Shown here: piece by piece, positions 32,296 to 42,108 of the stretch
Layout of the letters: each line of letters opens with the position of its first letter
How positions within the stretch are numbered: the stretch's first letter is position 1
Origin: Ruminococcus flavefaciens
GTDB lineage: Bacteria; Bacillota; Clostridia; Oscillospirales; Ruminococcaceae
Assembly: GCA_902766595.1 (NCBI GenBank)
Contig: CACXEJ010000060.1
Coordinates: 1-42,748 of the forward strand
Reading direction: 5' to 3'
Length of the DNA stretch: 42,748 nt
Translations under genes and position numbers: made by a program
Notes under the pieces: generated by a model
The model's database searches: none
The model's input: the letters and a program-made list of their open reading frames with translations, nothing else
What the model was told of the DNA's origin: nothing

Positions 32296-32790
32296 TCAGC
32301 GGATAAGACCTTTTGCTACCGACTGCATAAGTCCGCCGTTTTCAATGATATTCTGTATAAATTCCGGGAAAGGCTCCGTGCGGAACTCCTTTCCGGTCGT
32401 GATGTCTCGAATGATGCCGCTGTCGAGGTCTGCTTCGACCACATCGCCCTCTGAGATGCACTCAGCGGCTTCGGGACATTCCACGATAGCGAGTCCTATA
32501 TTTATGGCGTTGCGGTAGAATATCCGCGCAAAGCTCTTTGCGATGACCACCGAGACTCCGCTTGCCTTGATAGCTATGGGAGCGTGTTCGCGTGAAGAGC
32601 CGCAGCCGAAATTCTGTCCGGCAGCTATTATGTCGCCCTGCTTGACGCGCGATACGAAGGTCTTGTCGAGATCCTCCATACAGTGTGAGGCAAGCTCTTT
32701 GTGGTCGCTGGTATTGAGGTATCGGGCAGGTATGATAACATCGGTGTCGATGTTGTCGCCGTATTTTATAACGTTTCCGGTGTACTTCAT
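32296..32790 (-). CDS. leuD: 3-isopropylmalate dehydratase small subunit
   Basis: Small (swivel-domain) subunit of isopropylmalate isomerase, 164 residues. It has the archaeal/clostridial-type form: [42 protein letters not shown] and [14 protein letters not shown]. The start is the ATG at 32790, overlapping the leuC stop as ATGA; GGAGG lies ten bases upstream inside leuC. It works as a heterodimer with LeuC, moving the hydroxyl of 2-isopropylmalate to C3. Confidence 0.95.
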   Translation of the reverse strand: MKYTGNVIKYGDNIDTDVIIPARYLNTSDHKELASHCMEDLDKTFVSRVKQGDIIAAGQNFGCGSSREHAPIAIKASGVSVVIAKSFARIFYRNAINIGLAIVECPEAAECISEGDVVEADLDSGIIRDITTGKEFRTEPFPEFIQNIIENGGLMQSVAKGLIR

Positions 32791-34055
32791 ATCCCCATTA
32801 CCTCCCACGGACTTGTTATTTTTCCGGTAACTGCACAGGCAGCCGCAGTAGCCGGACTTGCGAGGTAGACCTCGGAGTCAACGTGTCCCATACGTCCGAC
32901 GAAATTACGGTTGGTGGTAGTGACAGCGCGTTCACCGGCAGCGAGTATGCCCATATGTCCGCCGAGACACGGTCCGCAGGTCGGCGTGGAAACAGCCGCA
33001 CCGCTCTCGATGAATATTTTCAGCAGCCCCATTTCCATAGCTTCGAGGTATATCCTCTGGGTTGCCGGAATGATTATCGCGCGGACTCCCTTTGCGACTT
33101 TGCGTCCCCGGAGTATCTCCGCAGCGGCGATGAGGTCCTCGAGTCTGCCGTTTGTGCAGGAACCGATGACTGCCTGATCTATTTTTATGTCGCCTATCTC
33201 ACTGAAAGTCCTTGCGTTTCCGGGGAGGTGGGGGAATGCTACCGTCGGCTCTATGGCAGACAGGTCAACAGTGATGACTTCCTCATATACCGCGTCCTCG
33301 TCAGCCTTGTATATCATAGGTTCGGCAGCGCCGTGCTCCCTGAGATAGGTGAGAGTGATATCGTCAACTTCAAATATGCCGTTCTTCGCACCGGCTTCGA
33401 TAGCCATATTCGCAATGCAGAGGCGGTCAGCCATACTGAGCGAGGCAAGTCCCTCGCCGGTGAACTCCATAGAGCGGTAGAGAGCGCCGTCAACGCCTAT
33501 TCTGCCGATGATATGGAGAATGACGTCCTTGCCGGAGACATACTTCCGCAGGCTGCCATTCAGAACTATCTTCATAGCTGCCGGTACCTTGAACCACGCC
33601 TTGCCGGTCGCCATTCCGCAAGCCATATCGGTCGAGCCGACACCTGTGGAAAAAGCTCCGAGAGCGCCGTATGTGCAGGTATGGGAGTCAGCTCCGATGA
33701 TGAGACCGCCGGCAGTCGCAAGACCTTTTTCGGGGATAAGGGCGTGTTCAATGCCCATTTCTCCGACGTCGTAAAAATGAGTTATGTCCATATCTCCGCA
33801 GAAATCACGGCACATTCTGCATTGCTCCGCAGCCTTTATGTCCTTGTTGGGAGCAAAGTGGTCCATTACCATAGTGACCTTGTTTCTGTCAAACACGCTG
33901 TCCTTGCCGAGCTTTGCGAACTCCTTGATAGCTACCGGCGACGTTATGTCGTTGCCGAGGACGAGGTCGAGATCAGCGAGGATAAGCTGTCCTGCCTGTA
34001 CCGAGTCAAGTCCTGCGTGAGCCGCAAGTATCTTCTGCGTCATTGTCATACTCAT
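32787..34055 (-). CDS. leuC: 3-isopropylmalate dehydratase large subunit
   Basis: Aconitase-family [4Fe-4S] large subunit, 422 residues. Cluster cysteines are in [13 protein letters not shown] and [15 protein letters not shown]; the N-terminal [12 protein letters not shown] and [19 protein letters not shown] are typical, as is [24 protein letters not shown]. The start is the ATG at 34055, since AGAAG lies eight bases before it. The longer upstream frame (to 34205) runs through the dispersed hairpin element and is not coding. It overlaps leuD by four bases. Confidence 0.96.
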   Translation of the reverse strand: MSMTMTQKILAAHAGLDSVQAGQLILADLDLVLGNDITSPVAIKEFAKLGKDSVFDRNKVTMVMDHFAPNKDIKAAEQCRMCRDFCGDMDITHFYDVGEMGIEHALIPEKGLATAGGLIIGADSHTCTYGALGAFSTGVGSTDMACGMATGKAWFKVPAAMKIVLNGSLRKYVSGKDVILHIIGRIGVDGALYRSMEFTGEGLASLSMADRLCIANMAIEAGAKNGIFEVDDITLTYLREHGAAEPMIYKADEDAVYEEVITVDLSAIEPTVAFPHLPGNARTFSEIGDIKIDQAVIGSCTNGRLEDLIAAAEILRGRKVAKGVRAIIIPATQRIYLEAMEMGLLKIFIESGAAVSTPTCGPCLGGHMGILAAGERAVTTTNRNFVGRMGHVDSEVYLASPATAAACAVTGKITSPWEVMGI

Positions 34056-34082
34056 TTTATCATCTTCTTTCGATTTTGAGGA

Positions 34083-34243
34083 TAATAATGAATTCAGGAA
34101 ACGCCTTCTCTTGCAAGGCGTTTCCTCTTTCAAAACAGTCCACCGGACTGTTTTGAAATTCACCTTTTGCGAAGCGCTTTGTGAGAATGTGGGGCGCTGC
34201 CCCACGCCATGCCAAAGGGATGTGATCCCTTTGGAATCCCATT
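34083..34243. repeat. Dispersed multi-hairpin element, copy B, in the ilvD-leuC gap
   Basis: Homologous to 13702-13914. The right terminal sequence CCTTTGGAATCCCATT (34228-34243) is intact; the left end appears only as a degenerate AATAATGAATTC (34084-34095). Hairpins: AGGAAACGCCTT/AAGGCGTTTCCT (34095-34125); TTTCAAAACAGTCC/GGACTGTTTTGAAA with loop ACC (34128-34158); GTGGGG/CCCCAC (34188-34204); and CCAAAGGGAT/ATCCCTTTGG (34212-34234). One hairpin of copy A is missing. It fills the gap between two operon genes and would be part of their mRNA. Confidence 0.8.
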
Positions 34244-34250
34244 ATTTGTC

Positions 34251-35912
34251 CTACTTGTTTATTATCGCACCCTTATCCGCGCTTGAAACCTGCTGTGCAT
34301 AGCGCCTGAGATAACCGGTAATGTTTTCCTTGCGCTTTATGGGCATAGTCCTTCTGCGCTCCTCGAGCTCCTCGTCGGAGACCTCAAGGGTTATCGAATA
34401 ATTGGGAATATCTATCGAAATCATATCGCCGTCCCTGACGTAGGCGATAGTGCCGCCGTTCACAGCCTCGGGCGAAACGTGTCCGATAGCCGCACCGCGT
34501 GTTGCACCGGAGAAGCGTCCGTCCGTGATGAGGGCAACTGTCGAGCCGAGCCCTGCACCCTGAATAGCGGAGGTAGGTGAGAGCATCTCACGCATACCCG
34601 GTCCGCCGGCAGGTCCTTCGTAGCGTATCACCACAACGTCGCCGGGCTTTATGCCGCCTGCGTAGATGACCTTGATAGCTTCCTCCTCGCTGTCGAATAC
34701 ACGCGCCGGACCTCTGTGGACGAGCATTTCCGGAGCAACTGCACTCCTCTTGACAACGCAGCTGTCGGGAGCAAGATTTCCCCTGAGAACGGCAATTCCG
34801 CCGGTCTCGCTGTATGGATCATCTATCGGACGGATAGTGCTGGTATCCCTGTTCACGCAGCCCTGAATGTTCTCGCCGACCGTCCTGCCGGTGCAGGTCA
34901 TACAGTCCGTGTTGATGAGACCTTTCTTCGAGAGCTCGTTCAGTACGGCGTAAACGCCGCCGGCTTCGTTGAGATCCTCCATATAAGTGTGACCGGCAGG
35001 AGCGAGGTGGCAGAGATTGGGAGTCCTTGCACTTATCTCGTTTGCCATGTCGAGGTCTATCTTTATGCCGCACTCGTTGGCGATAGCCGGCAGGTGGAGC
35101 ATACTGTTCGTCGAGCAGCCCAGTGCCATATCAGCCGTGAGAGCGTTTTCAAAAGCCTTGGCGGTCATAATGTCGAGGGGGCGGATATTCCTGCGGTAAA
35201 GCTCCATTACCTGCATACCGGCTTCCTTTGCGAGCTTGAGACGCTCGGAATAAACGGCAGGGATAGTACCGTTGCCTCTGAGTCCCATACCGAGGACCTC
35301 GGTGAGGCAGTTCATAGAGTTTGCGGTGTACATTCCGGAGCACGAGCCGCAGGTCGGACAGGTCTTGTTCTCGTATTCCTCGACCTCCTCGGCGGATATC
35401 TTTCCGGCAGTATAAGCGCCGACAGCCTCAAACATCGAGGAGAGGCTGGTCTTTTGTCCCTTGACGTGGCCGGCAAGCATAGGACCGCCGCTCACGAACA
35501 CGGTCGGGACGTTGATGCGTGCCGCTGCCATAAGGAGTCCGGGAACGTTCTTGTCGCAGTTCGGGACCATAACGAGGGCGTCGAAGTGGTGGGCGAGAGC
35601 CATACATTCGGTGGAGTCGGCAATGAGGTCGCGGGTGACGAGGGAATATCTCATACCCTTGTGTCCCATAGCGATGCCGTCGCAAACGGCGATAGCCGGG
35701 AAAACGACGGGAGTTCCGCCGCCCATAGCGACACCGAGCTTTACAGCCTCGACTATCTTGTCGATGTTCATATGTCCGGGCACTATTTCGTTGTAGGACG
35801 AAACTATACCGACGAGAGGTCTGTTCATTTCCTCTTTTGTAAAGCCGAGCGCGTTGAAAAGCGAGCGCTGTGACGCCGTTTCAACTCCTTCGCAGAAGTA
35901 ATTTCCACTCAT
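34251..35912 (-). CDS. ilvD: Dihydroxy-acid dehydratase
   Basis: Dehydrates dihydroxy-isovalerate and dihydroxy-methylvalerate to the keto acids of valine and isoleucine. The 553-residue protein has the family Fe-S cysteines in [12 protein letters not shown] and [19 protein letters not shown], and [19 protein letters not shown] near the C-terminus. The ribosome site is weak. It follows ilvC by 85 bases that contain a strong hairpin. Confidence 0.96.
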   Translation of the reverse strand: MSGNYFCEGVETASQRSLFNALGFTKEEMNRPLVGIVSSYNEIVPGHMNIDKIVEAVKLGVAMGGGTPVVFPAIAVCDGIAMGHKGMRYSLVTRDLIADSTECMALAHHFDALVMVPNCDKNVPGLLMAAARINVPTVFVSGGPMLAGHVKGQKTSLSSMFEAVGAYTAGKISAEEVEEYENKTCPTCGSCSGMYTANSMNCLTEVLGMGLRGNGTIPAVYSERLKLAKEAGMQVMELYRRNIRPLDIMTAKAFENALTADMALGCSTNSMLHLPAIANECGIKIDLDMANEISARTPNLCHLAPAGHTYMEDLNEAGGVYAVLNELSKKGLINTDCMTCTGRTVGENIQGCVNRDTSTIRPIDDPYSETGGIAVLRGNLAPDSCVVKRSAVAPEMLVHRGPARVFDSEEEAIKVIYAGGIKPGDVVVIRYEGPAGGPGMREMLSPTSAIQGAGLGSTVALITDGRFSGATRGAAIGHVSPEAVNGGTIAYVRDGDMISIDIPNYSITLEVSDEELEERRRTMPIKRKENITGYLRRYAQQVSSADKGAIINK

Positions 35913-35957
35913 TGTTATTCACCACGTTCCCTTCGTTACTTAAAAAAAGCATACTTT

Positions 35958-35984
35958 GTTCCCCGTCCGGACAGGGCGGGGAAC
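35958..35984 (-). other. Intercistronic hairpin between ilvC and ilvD
   Basis: GTTCCCCGTCC and GGGCGGGGAAC form an 11-bp stem (one G-T pair) with a five-base loop. Leftward a T-run begins only nine bases after the stem, so it is a poor terminator; it may instead set the ilvC mRNA 3' end or cause partial termination. Confidence 0.5.
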
Positions 35985-35997
35985 AGAGTCGGATATA

Positions 35998-37047
<1,050 letters not shown>

Positions 37048-37102
37048 TCAGAATAAATATATTTGATAAGGCTTCGCCGCTGGAAGTCTAAACAAATCCG
37101 TG

Positions 37103-37606
37103 TTATTTAACGGTTTTGAGGCAGTTGTCGCCGCGTTCCACCGCGACTATTCCCGTGCGGCACATCTCCATTATGCCGCAGGGCTTGAGGAGCTCGATGA
37201 AAGCGTCGATCTTCGAGGTCTCTCCGGTGAGCTCGCATATGAGAGCTGTAGGTGAGTAGTCCACGATCTTCGAGCGGAAGATCTCAACAGCCGTCATTAC
37301 GTCCTGACGTGACTCCGGCTTGTTTCTCACCTTGATGAGGAGAAGCTCGCGGATAACCGTTTCGTTGGCGTTGAGCACCTCGACCTCCCTGACGTCGTGG
37401 AGCTTTTTGAGCTGCTGGAAGATACGTTCCTTGATATCATCATCGCCGTGGAAGGAGATGGTAATTCGTGAAAAGCCGCTGGACTCGGTCTCTCCCACCG
37501 TGAGGCTGTCGATATTGAAGCCGCGGCGGGTGAACATTCCCGAAACTCTTGAAAGTACACCGGATATGTTGGAAACGAGAACGGCTATGACATATTTATT
37601 ATCCAT
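37103..37606 (-). CDS. ilvN: Acetolactate synthase small (regulatory) subunit
   Basis: Regulatory subunit giving valine feedback to IlvB. The 167-residue protein has an N-terminal ACT domain (VIAVLVSNISGVLSRVSGMFTRRGFNIDSLTVG) and a C-terminal ACT-like half. The start is the ATG at 37606, with GAGG eight bases before it; a GTG three codons upstream lies inside the site. It starts ten bases after the ilvB stop. Confidence 0.95.
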   Translation of the reverse strand: MDNKYVIAVLVSNISGVLSRVSGMFTRRGFNIDSLTVGETESSGFSRITISFHGDDDIKERIFQQLKKLHDVREVEVLNANETVIRELLLIKVRNKPESRQDVMTAVEIFRSKIVDYSPTALICELTGETSKIDAFIELLKPCGIMEMCRTGIVAVERGDNCLKTVK

Positions 37607-37616
37607 ACCTCTCACC

Positions 37617-39356
37617 TCACTTTATCTCGGTAATGATGTTGTCGATAGAGCCGCCGGGAGGAAGCATAGGCAGTACGAACTCGTTGCAGTCGATCACGCA
37701 GTCGATGACGAAAGTGCCGTTTTCCGCAAATGCTGCCGTCAGAGCAGCTTCGAGCTCTGCTGTGTCAGAGCAGTGTGCTCCCTTTGCACCGAATGCTTCA
37801 GCGAGCTTTACGAAATCTGTTTTGCGGCCGAGAGTAGTATTCGAGTAGTGCTTGCTGAAGAAGAGCGTCTGCAATTGGCGGACCATTCCGAGAACGCCGT
37901 TGTTGAGTATCACGACTACGAGAGGCGTGTTCTGAGTAACGGCGGTGGCGAGCTCATTGAGGTTCATACCGAAGCTGCCGTCGCCGGTGAAGAGGATAGT
38001 CCTCTTGCCTGTTGCAGCCGAAGCGCCTATCGCTGCGCCCATTCCGAAGCCCATAGTTCCGAGACCGCCGCTTGTGAGGAAGGTCCTCGGCTTTCTGAGC
38101 GGAAATCTCTGCGCGGTCCACATCTGGTGCTGACCTACATCGGTGACGATTATAGCGTCATCGGGAGCGTGTTCGCTTACAGCGTCGATTATCTCGTAGG
38201 GGGTGAGCTTTTTGGAAGCCGGTACATCAGACCTGCCGCAGTGAGCGGTACAGCTTTCGCAGTTTTTCGCGTAGGAATGCTCCAGAGCCTTCTGTGTGCG
38301 CTCCAGTTCCTCAAGGCGCAGAGCGTCTATGCGCGCCTCCCACTCGGGGAGCTTCTTTTCTGTGACCATAGCTGTGAGACGTTCGAGCGCATCGCGTATA
38401 TCTCCCTGAACAGCGAGGTCTGCGGGGATATTCTTGCCGAGCTCGGCGCCGTCTATATCTATGTGGATTATCTTGAAATTCTTTGCGAAACGGCTCTTGT
38501 TTCCGGTCGCTCTCTCGGAGAAGCGAGCTCCGAGCGTGATAACGAGGTCAGCCTCGTCCTCAGCCATAGAGGAAGCAAAGTGACCGTGCATACCCTGCAT
38601 ACCGAGAAATCTCGGGTGGTCTGAGGGCACTGCGGAGAGTCCCATAAGTGAGCAGCCCATAGGAGCGTCTATCCTGTCAGCGAAGGCAGTGAGCTCTTCG
38701 TAAGCCTTTGCGGCGATAACTCCGCCGCCGAAGTAGATGTAAGGTCTCTCGCAGGCGTCGATCATCTGAACAGCCTGACGGAGCTTGTTTTCGGGGGCGT
38801 AAACTATCGGCGAGGGGATAACGGGCTGAGTCTTGGGCTCGTATTCGCATTTGGCGAGCTGTATGTCCTTGGGGATATCGACGAGGACAGGTCCGGGACG
38901 TCCGGACTTGGCTATCTTGAACGCCATACGGAGTGTATCTGCGAGCTCCTCGATGTCCTTGACGATGAAATTATGCTTGGTTATTGGCATAGTTATGCCG
39001 ACTATATCGACCTCCTGAAAGCTGTCGCGTCCGATGAGGCTGCACGGAACGTTTCCGGTGATAGCGACGAGGGGGACAGAGTCGAGGAAAGCCGTAGCGA
39101 TACCGGTGACGAGGTTGGTCGCACCGGGACCTGATGTAGCGATCACGACACCTACCTTGCCGGTAGCTCTTGCGTAGCCGTCAGCTGCGTGAGCTGCACC
39201 CTGCTCGTGGGCGGTAAGGATATGGTTTACGCGGTCGCGGGCGATATACAGTTCATCGAAGAGGTTTATGACCTGACCGCCGGGGTAGCCGAAAACGGTG
39301 TCGCAGCCCTGTTCGATGAGAGTTTCAACAACGATCTTAGCGCCTGAAATAATCAT
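37617..39356 (-). CDS. ilvB: Acetolactate synthase large (catalytic) subunit
   Basis: TPP- and FAD-dependent synthase forming acetolactate or acetohydroxybutyrate, the first common step to valine and isoleucine. The 579-residue protein has the activating Glu in TAHEQGAAHAADGYARATGK, the FAD region and the TPP/Mg motif GDGSFGMNLNELATAVTQN. AAAGGAT lies ten bases before the ATG. It is preceded by its own promoter, a leader peptide and an attenuator, so expression is adjustable independently of leuA upstream. Confidence 0.97.
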   Translation of the reverse strand: MIISGAKIVVETLIEQGCDTVFGYPGGQVINLFDELYIARDRVNHILTAHEQGAAHAADGYARATGKVGVVIATSGPGATNLVTGIATAFLDSVPLVAITGNVPCSLIGRDSFQEVDIVGITMPITKHNFIVKDIEELADTLRMAFKIAKSGRPGPVLVDIPKDIQLAKCEYEPKTQPVIPSPIVYAPENKLRQAVQMIDACERPYIYFGGGVIAAKAYEELTAFADRIDAPMGCSLMGLSAVPSDHPRFLGMQGMHGHFASSMAEDEADLVITLGARFSERATGNKSRFAKNFKIIHIDIDGAELGKNIPADLAVQGDIRDALERLTAMVTEKKLPEWEARIDALRLEELERTQKALEHSYAKNCESCTAHCGRSDVPASKKLTPYEIIDAVSEHAPDDAIIVTDVGQHQMWTAQRFPLRKPRTFLTSGGLGTMGFGMGAAIGASAATGKRTILFTGDGSFGMNLNELATAVTQNTPLVVVILNNGVLGMVRQLQTLFFSKHYSNTTLGRKTDFVKLAEAFGAKGAHCSDTAELEAALTAAFAENGTFVIDCVIDCNEFVLPMLPPGGSIDNIITEIK

Positions 39357-39413
39357 AATATCTTGATCCTTTAACAGAAAGTCAGAAATAACGGAGCTGA
39401 AAATGCTTCTGAC

Positions 39414-39449
39414 AAAATAAAAAGCTCCGGTATCCTGCTGCCGGAGCTT
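39414..39449 (-). terminator. Attenuator terminator before ilvB
   Basis: Leftward stem AAGCTCCGG (39441-39449) with CCGGAGCTT (39422-39430), 10-base loop, then TTTATTTT. It lies about 35 bases beyond the leader-peptide stop and 58 bases before the ilvB ATG, so it is a regulated terminator. A second AGCTCCG just downstream (near 39392-39398) could pair with the stem's 3' arm as an alternative structure. Confidence 0.8.
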
Positions 39450-39482
39450 AACTTCATTGCTTAAAAAGACATAGTTACAAAA

Positions 39483-39587
39483 TCAAGCAAGAGCGCCGTT
39501 CGGGCAGAATGATACAAGACTGCGGTCTGAAACGTTCACGACCGCGCCTATAATGACGATACCGGAAGAAGTAAATACCGATCTCAT
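39483..39587 (-). CDS. Branched-chain leader peptide of ilvB (34 codons)
   Basis: A short open frame in the ilvB leader, MRSVFTSSGIVIIGAVVNVS followed by DRSLVSFCPNGALA. Eleven of 34 residues are Val, Ile or Leu, with IVII and AVVNV clusters. AAGGAG lies nine bases before the ATG, and a promoter lies about 30 bases upstream. The Val/Ile codons run into the 5' arm of a hairpin (GCGGTC/GACCGC, 39522-39545), and the attenuator terminator follows. A ribosome stalled at these codons would disturb the hairpin. This is the layout of classical ilv attenuation. The antiterminator pairing itself is not clear by eye. Confidence 0.75.
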   Translation of the reverse strand: MRSVFTSSGIVIIGAVVNVSDRSLVSFCPNGALA

Positions 39588-39614
39588 TATTGTACGCTCC
39601 TTACTGATTAATAT

Positions 39615-39642
39615 AGTATATTCTACCACTTTATCACGACAA
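39615..39642 (-). promoter_or_regulatory. Promoter of the ilvB leader
   Basis: Leftward -35 TTGTCG (39637-39642), 16 bp, -10 TATACT (39615-39620), upstream of the leader peptide. It lies in the gap after leuA, which has no clear terminator of its own. Confidence 0.6.
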
Positions 39643-39736
39643 AATCAATAATTTGCGCGGCTTTTAATTATATTTTGGCTATTGTGCATAGTTTCAACAG
39701 CTTGTTTTGTACAGTTTGGGACGCCCGAAAAAGCTT

Positions 39737-41398
39737 TCAGGTGCGGAGCATATTGTTCACTGCACTGATGAGAGCCTTGATAGACGAGGTAACGATATCA
39801 TTATCGACGCCGGTCCCCCAGAAGCTGCTGCCGTTTTTGCCGATGATCTCGACATACGAGACAGCCTGCGAAGCAGAGCCTTCCTCGAGAGCGTGTTCCG
39901 TGTAGGTATTGATGCTGTAATCCACGCCTGTGTAGGAGCGGACAGCGTTGCTCACGGCATCGAGACGTCCGTTACCGGAATTGGTCGCGGAAGCTCTTCT
40001 GCCCTTGTAGGTCATATCGACGGTAGCTTCGATGCCGTCCTGCTGAACGTAATGGACGGAATTTATGTTAAGCGGAGAAGTGATATTGATGTAATTCTCG
40101 CGGAATATGCTGAATACCTCCTCCGGCATAAGCTCCTTGTGGCTGCGGTCGGACACGCCTTTGACAAGATAGCCGACGCACTCGCGCATTTTCTTGGGCA
40201 GGTCATAGCCGAAGCGCGTTTCGAGGATATAGCCGATGCCGCCCTTTCCGGACTGGCTGTTGATACGGATAACGTCCGCTTCGTACTCTCTGCCGATGTC
40301 CGCAGGATCGAGCGGGAGATAGGGGACGTTCCAAAGCTCGCTGCCGTTTTCCTCGCGCCATTTCATACCCTTTGCGATAGCGTCCTGATGTGAACCGCTG
40401 AACGCCGCAAATACGAGCTTTCCGGTGTAGGGCTGACGGTCGTTGACAGCCATTCCGGTCAGGCGGGTGTATAACTCCGTCAGCGACGGTATATCGCTGA
40501 GATCGAGCTCCGGATCGACGCCCTGAGTGTACATATTCATAGCGAGGGTGATAATGTCAACATTTCCGGTGCGCTCGCCGTTTCCGAAGAGCGTCCCCTC
40601 GACTCTCTCAGCACCGGCAAGGAGTCCCATTTCGGTATCCGCAACTGCACAGCCGCGGTCGTTGTGGGGGTGGAGCGAAACGATGATGTTTTCCCTGTAA
40701 TGCAGATTCTCGCACATATACTCCACCTGATTTGCGTAGACGTGCGGCATCGAGAGCTGCACAGTTACCGGCAGATTGATGATGACCTTGTCATCTGGGG
40801 ACGGCTGCCATACATCAAGGACGGCGTTGCATACTTCGAGGGCGAATTCGGGCTCGGTGCCGGTAAAACTCTCGGGGGAGTATTCAAAGCGGTAGCAGCC
40901 CTCGTATTTTTCGCGGTATTCCTTGCAGAGCTCCGCTCCCCTGACGGCGAGTTCAACTATTTCCTCTTTGCTCTTTCTGAAAACCTGCTGTCTCTGGGCG
41001 ACAGATGTCGAATTATAGAGGTGGACGATGGCGTTTTTGCAGCCTCTGAGCGCCTCAAAGGTCTTTTCGATGATGTGCTCGCGCGACTGTGTGAGCACCT
41101 GTATGGTAACATCGTCCGGAATGAGCTGCTGTTCGATGAGAGCGCGGCAGAAAGCGTACTCCGTATCGGAGGCTGCCGGGAAGCCTATCTCTATCTCCTT
41201 GAAGCCTATGCGCACGAGCTCGCTGAAGAATTCGAGCTTTTCGCCGAGACTCATAGGTGCGATGAGAGCCTGATTACCGTCGCGCAGGTCAACGCTGCAC
41301 CATACCGGAGCCTTGTCGATGTAAGATCGCTCAGCCCACTTCATTTTTGTTTTGGGAGCTTCAAAGAATTGTCTTGTGTATTTTGCTGTATTTTTCAT
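39737..41398 (-). CDS. leuA: 2-isopropylmalate synthase (long LeuA2 form)
   Basis: Condenses 2-ketoisovalerate with acetyl-CoA, the first leucine step, and is feedback-inhibited by leucine in relatives. The 553-residue length and the start with TRQFFEAPKTKMKWAERSYIDKAPVWCSVDLRDGNQAL identify the long form found in Actinobacteria, proteobacteria and many Clostridia. HPHNDRGCAVADTEMGLLAGAERVEGTLFGNGERTGN holds the metal and catalytic residues. The C-terminal ~130 residues form the LeuA regulatory domain. GGAGG lies seven bases before the ATG. It is preceded by a T-box. Confidence 0.97.
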   Translation of the reverse strand: MKNTAKYTRQFFEAPKTKMKWAERSYIDKAPVWCSVDLRDGNQALIAPMSLGEKLEFFSELVRIGFKEIEIGFPAASDTEYAFCRALIEQQLIPDDVTIQVLTQSREHIIEKTFEALRGCKNAIVHLYNSTSVAQRQQVFRKSKEEIVELAVRGAELCKEYREKYEGCYRFEYSPESFTGTEPEFALEVCNAVLDVWQPSPDDKVIINLPVTVQLSMPHVYANQVEYMCENLHYRENIIVSLHPHNDRGCAVADTEMGLLAGAERVEGTLFGNGERTGNVDIITLAMNMYTQGVDPELDLSDIPSLTELYTRLTGMAVNDRQPYTGKLVFAAFSGSHQDAIAKGMKWREENGSELWNVPYLPLDPADIGREYEADVIRINSQSGKGGIGYILETRFGYDLPKKMRECVGYLVKGVSDRSHKELMPEEVFSIFRENYINITSPLNINSVHYVQQDGIEATVDMTYKGRRASATNSGNGRLDAVSNAVRSYTGVDYSINTYTEHALEEGSASQAVSYVEIIGKNGSSFWGTGVDNDIVTSSIKALISAVNNMLRT

Positions 41399-41443
41399 AA
41401 GGATACCTCCGTTCCGATCCGTTTTTCAGACTCAGGAGGGCAA

Positions 41444-41481
41444 CAAAAAAAGTCTCCTCCATACATCTGTATGGAAGAGAC
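41444..41481 (-). terminator. T-box terminator before leuA
   Basis: Leftward GTCTCTTCCATAC (41469-41481) pairs with GTATGGAGGAGAC (41452-41464) with one mismatch and loop AGAT, followed by seven T. Confidence 0.9.
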
Positions 41482-41726
41482 GAAGCTGCAAATATCTCCG
41501 TGGTACCACTCTTCTTGACGTGAAAACACGCCCACTCATCTGCGTCGGATCAACGCATATCTCTGTAACGGGAGCGCCCGTCCGCGCCTACTTGCCGGCA
41601 AAGGCTTTGGGAACGGCTGCTCGGGGAGGAGCTGTGTCCTGTTTCGGAATACTGCCTTGCACCGTGCGGCAGCTCTCTGTGAGACCTTGACAGGCTTTAT
41701 TTCCCTTCATAGCATTTTATGATAGT
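41444..41726 (-). promoter_or_regulatory. T-box riboswitch of leuA (probably leucine-tRNA)
   Basis: An untranslated leader of about 330 bases. The T-box itself reads GAGTGGTACCACGGAGA (41495-41511), close to the consensus AGGGTGGNACCGCG, and is followed by the terminator. Upstream, GAGAGCTGCCG and GGTGCAAGGCAG form the distal part of stem I, and CCTGT/ACAGG its base. Uncharged tRNA would pair with the specifier codon and the T-box bulge to favour antitermination. CTC in ACAGCTCCTCC (near 41625-41635) is a plausible Leu specifier but not certain. Gene context (leuA) supports leucine. Confidence 0.88.
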
Positions 41727-41732
41727 AAGTGC

Positions 41733-41761
41733 ATTATACAATATTTTTTCTGATTTGTCAA
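41733..41761 (-). promoter_or_regulatory. Promoter of the leuA T-box leader
   Basis: Leftward -35 TTGACA (41756-41761), 17 bp, -10 TATAAT (41733-41738): full consensus. Confidence 0.88.
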
Positions 41762-41781
41762 GAGCTTTTGCGAGAAAGTTA

Positions 41782-41810
41782 TTGATTTTTAAAAATCGGT
41801 GTGGTATAAT
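41782..41810 (+). promoter_or_regulatory. Promoter of the 62-residue protein gene
   Basis: -35 TTGATT (41782-41787), 17 bp, -10 TATAAT (41805-41810) preceded by TGG, an extended -10. Confidence 0.8.
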
Positions 41811-41846
41811 ATATTTATAAATTATAACGGAAAGAAGGTTCCAGGT

Positions 41847-42035
41847 ATGGACATCAAAAAAGCTGCTGATTCACTTATCAAGGACAAAAACCCTGTAAAG
41901 GCTGTTGAAAACGCTACCGGCATTGATCTCCCCGATGAGAAGATCAACAAGGTAGTCAAGGACGTAGCTTCAAAGGTATCTGTTGACGATGTCAAGGACA
42001 AGGTCGGCGACGTTGTAAGCAAGTTCAAGAAGTGA
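41847..42035 (+). CDS. Small helical protein of 62 residues, unknown function
   Basis: Function not recognised. MDIKKAADSLIKDKNPVKAV begins a charged, Lys/Asp/Val-rich chain with two amphipathic helices around residues 1-20 and 30-60 and a GIDLPDEKIN turn. No signal peptide, membrane segment or Cys is present. The start is the ATG at 41847 (AAGAAGG eight bases upstream); a longer frame from 41799 runs through the promoter. It has its own good promoter and a strong terminator, so it is an independent, probably well expressed unit between leuA and a CobW gene. The codon use looks like that of its neighbours. Confidence 0.75.
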   Translation: MDIKKAADSLIKDKNPVKAVENATGIDLPDEKINKVVKDVASKVSVDDVKDKVGDVVSKFKK

Positions 42036-42057
42036 GAGTCTGAGGTAAACTCAGCGG

Positions 42058-42093
42058 ACTGCCCTGTCAGAACTGATGACAGGGCAGTTTTTT
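42058..42093 (+). terminator. Terminator of the 62-residue protein gene
   Basis: ACTGCCCTGTCA (42058-42069) pairs perfectly with TGACAGGGCAGT (42077-42088), then six T. Confidence 0.92.
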
Positions 42094-42108
42094 GTATCTG
42101 ATGAAAAA

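Noticed and set aside
32883..34079. 398-codon open frame on the + strand
   Set aside because: Lies antisense to leuC; no ribosome site or family signature. Such long antisense frames come from codon bias.
34060..34242. 60-codon frame and N-terminal extension of leuC through element copy B
   Set aside because: The element is non-coding in copy A, and leuC has a better ATG at 34055.
34716..35873. 385-codon open frame on the + strand
   Set aside because: Antisense shadow of ilvD, which has complete catalytic motifs.
35958..35984. ilvC-ilvD hairpin as a full terminator
   Set aside because: The T-run starts nine bases after the stem, and ilvD has no promoter of its own that I can see.
37320..38624. 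434-codon open frame on the + strand
   Set aside because: Antisense to ilvB/ilvN, both certain; no protein family recognised.
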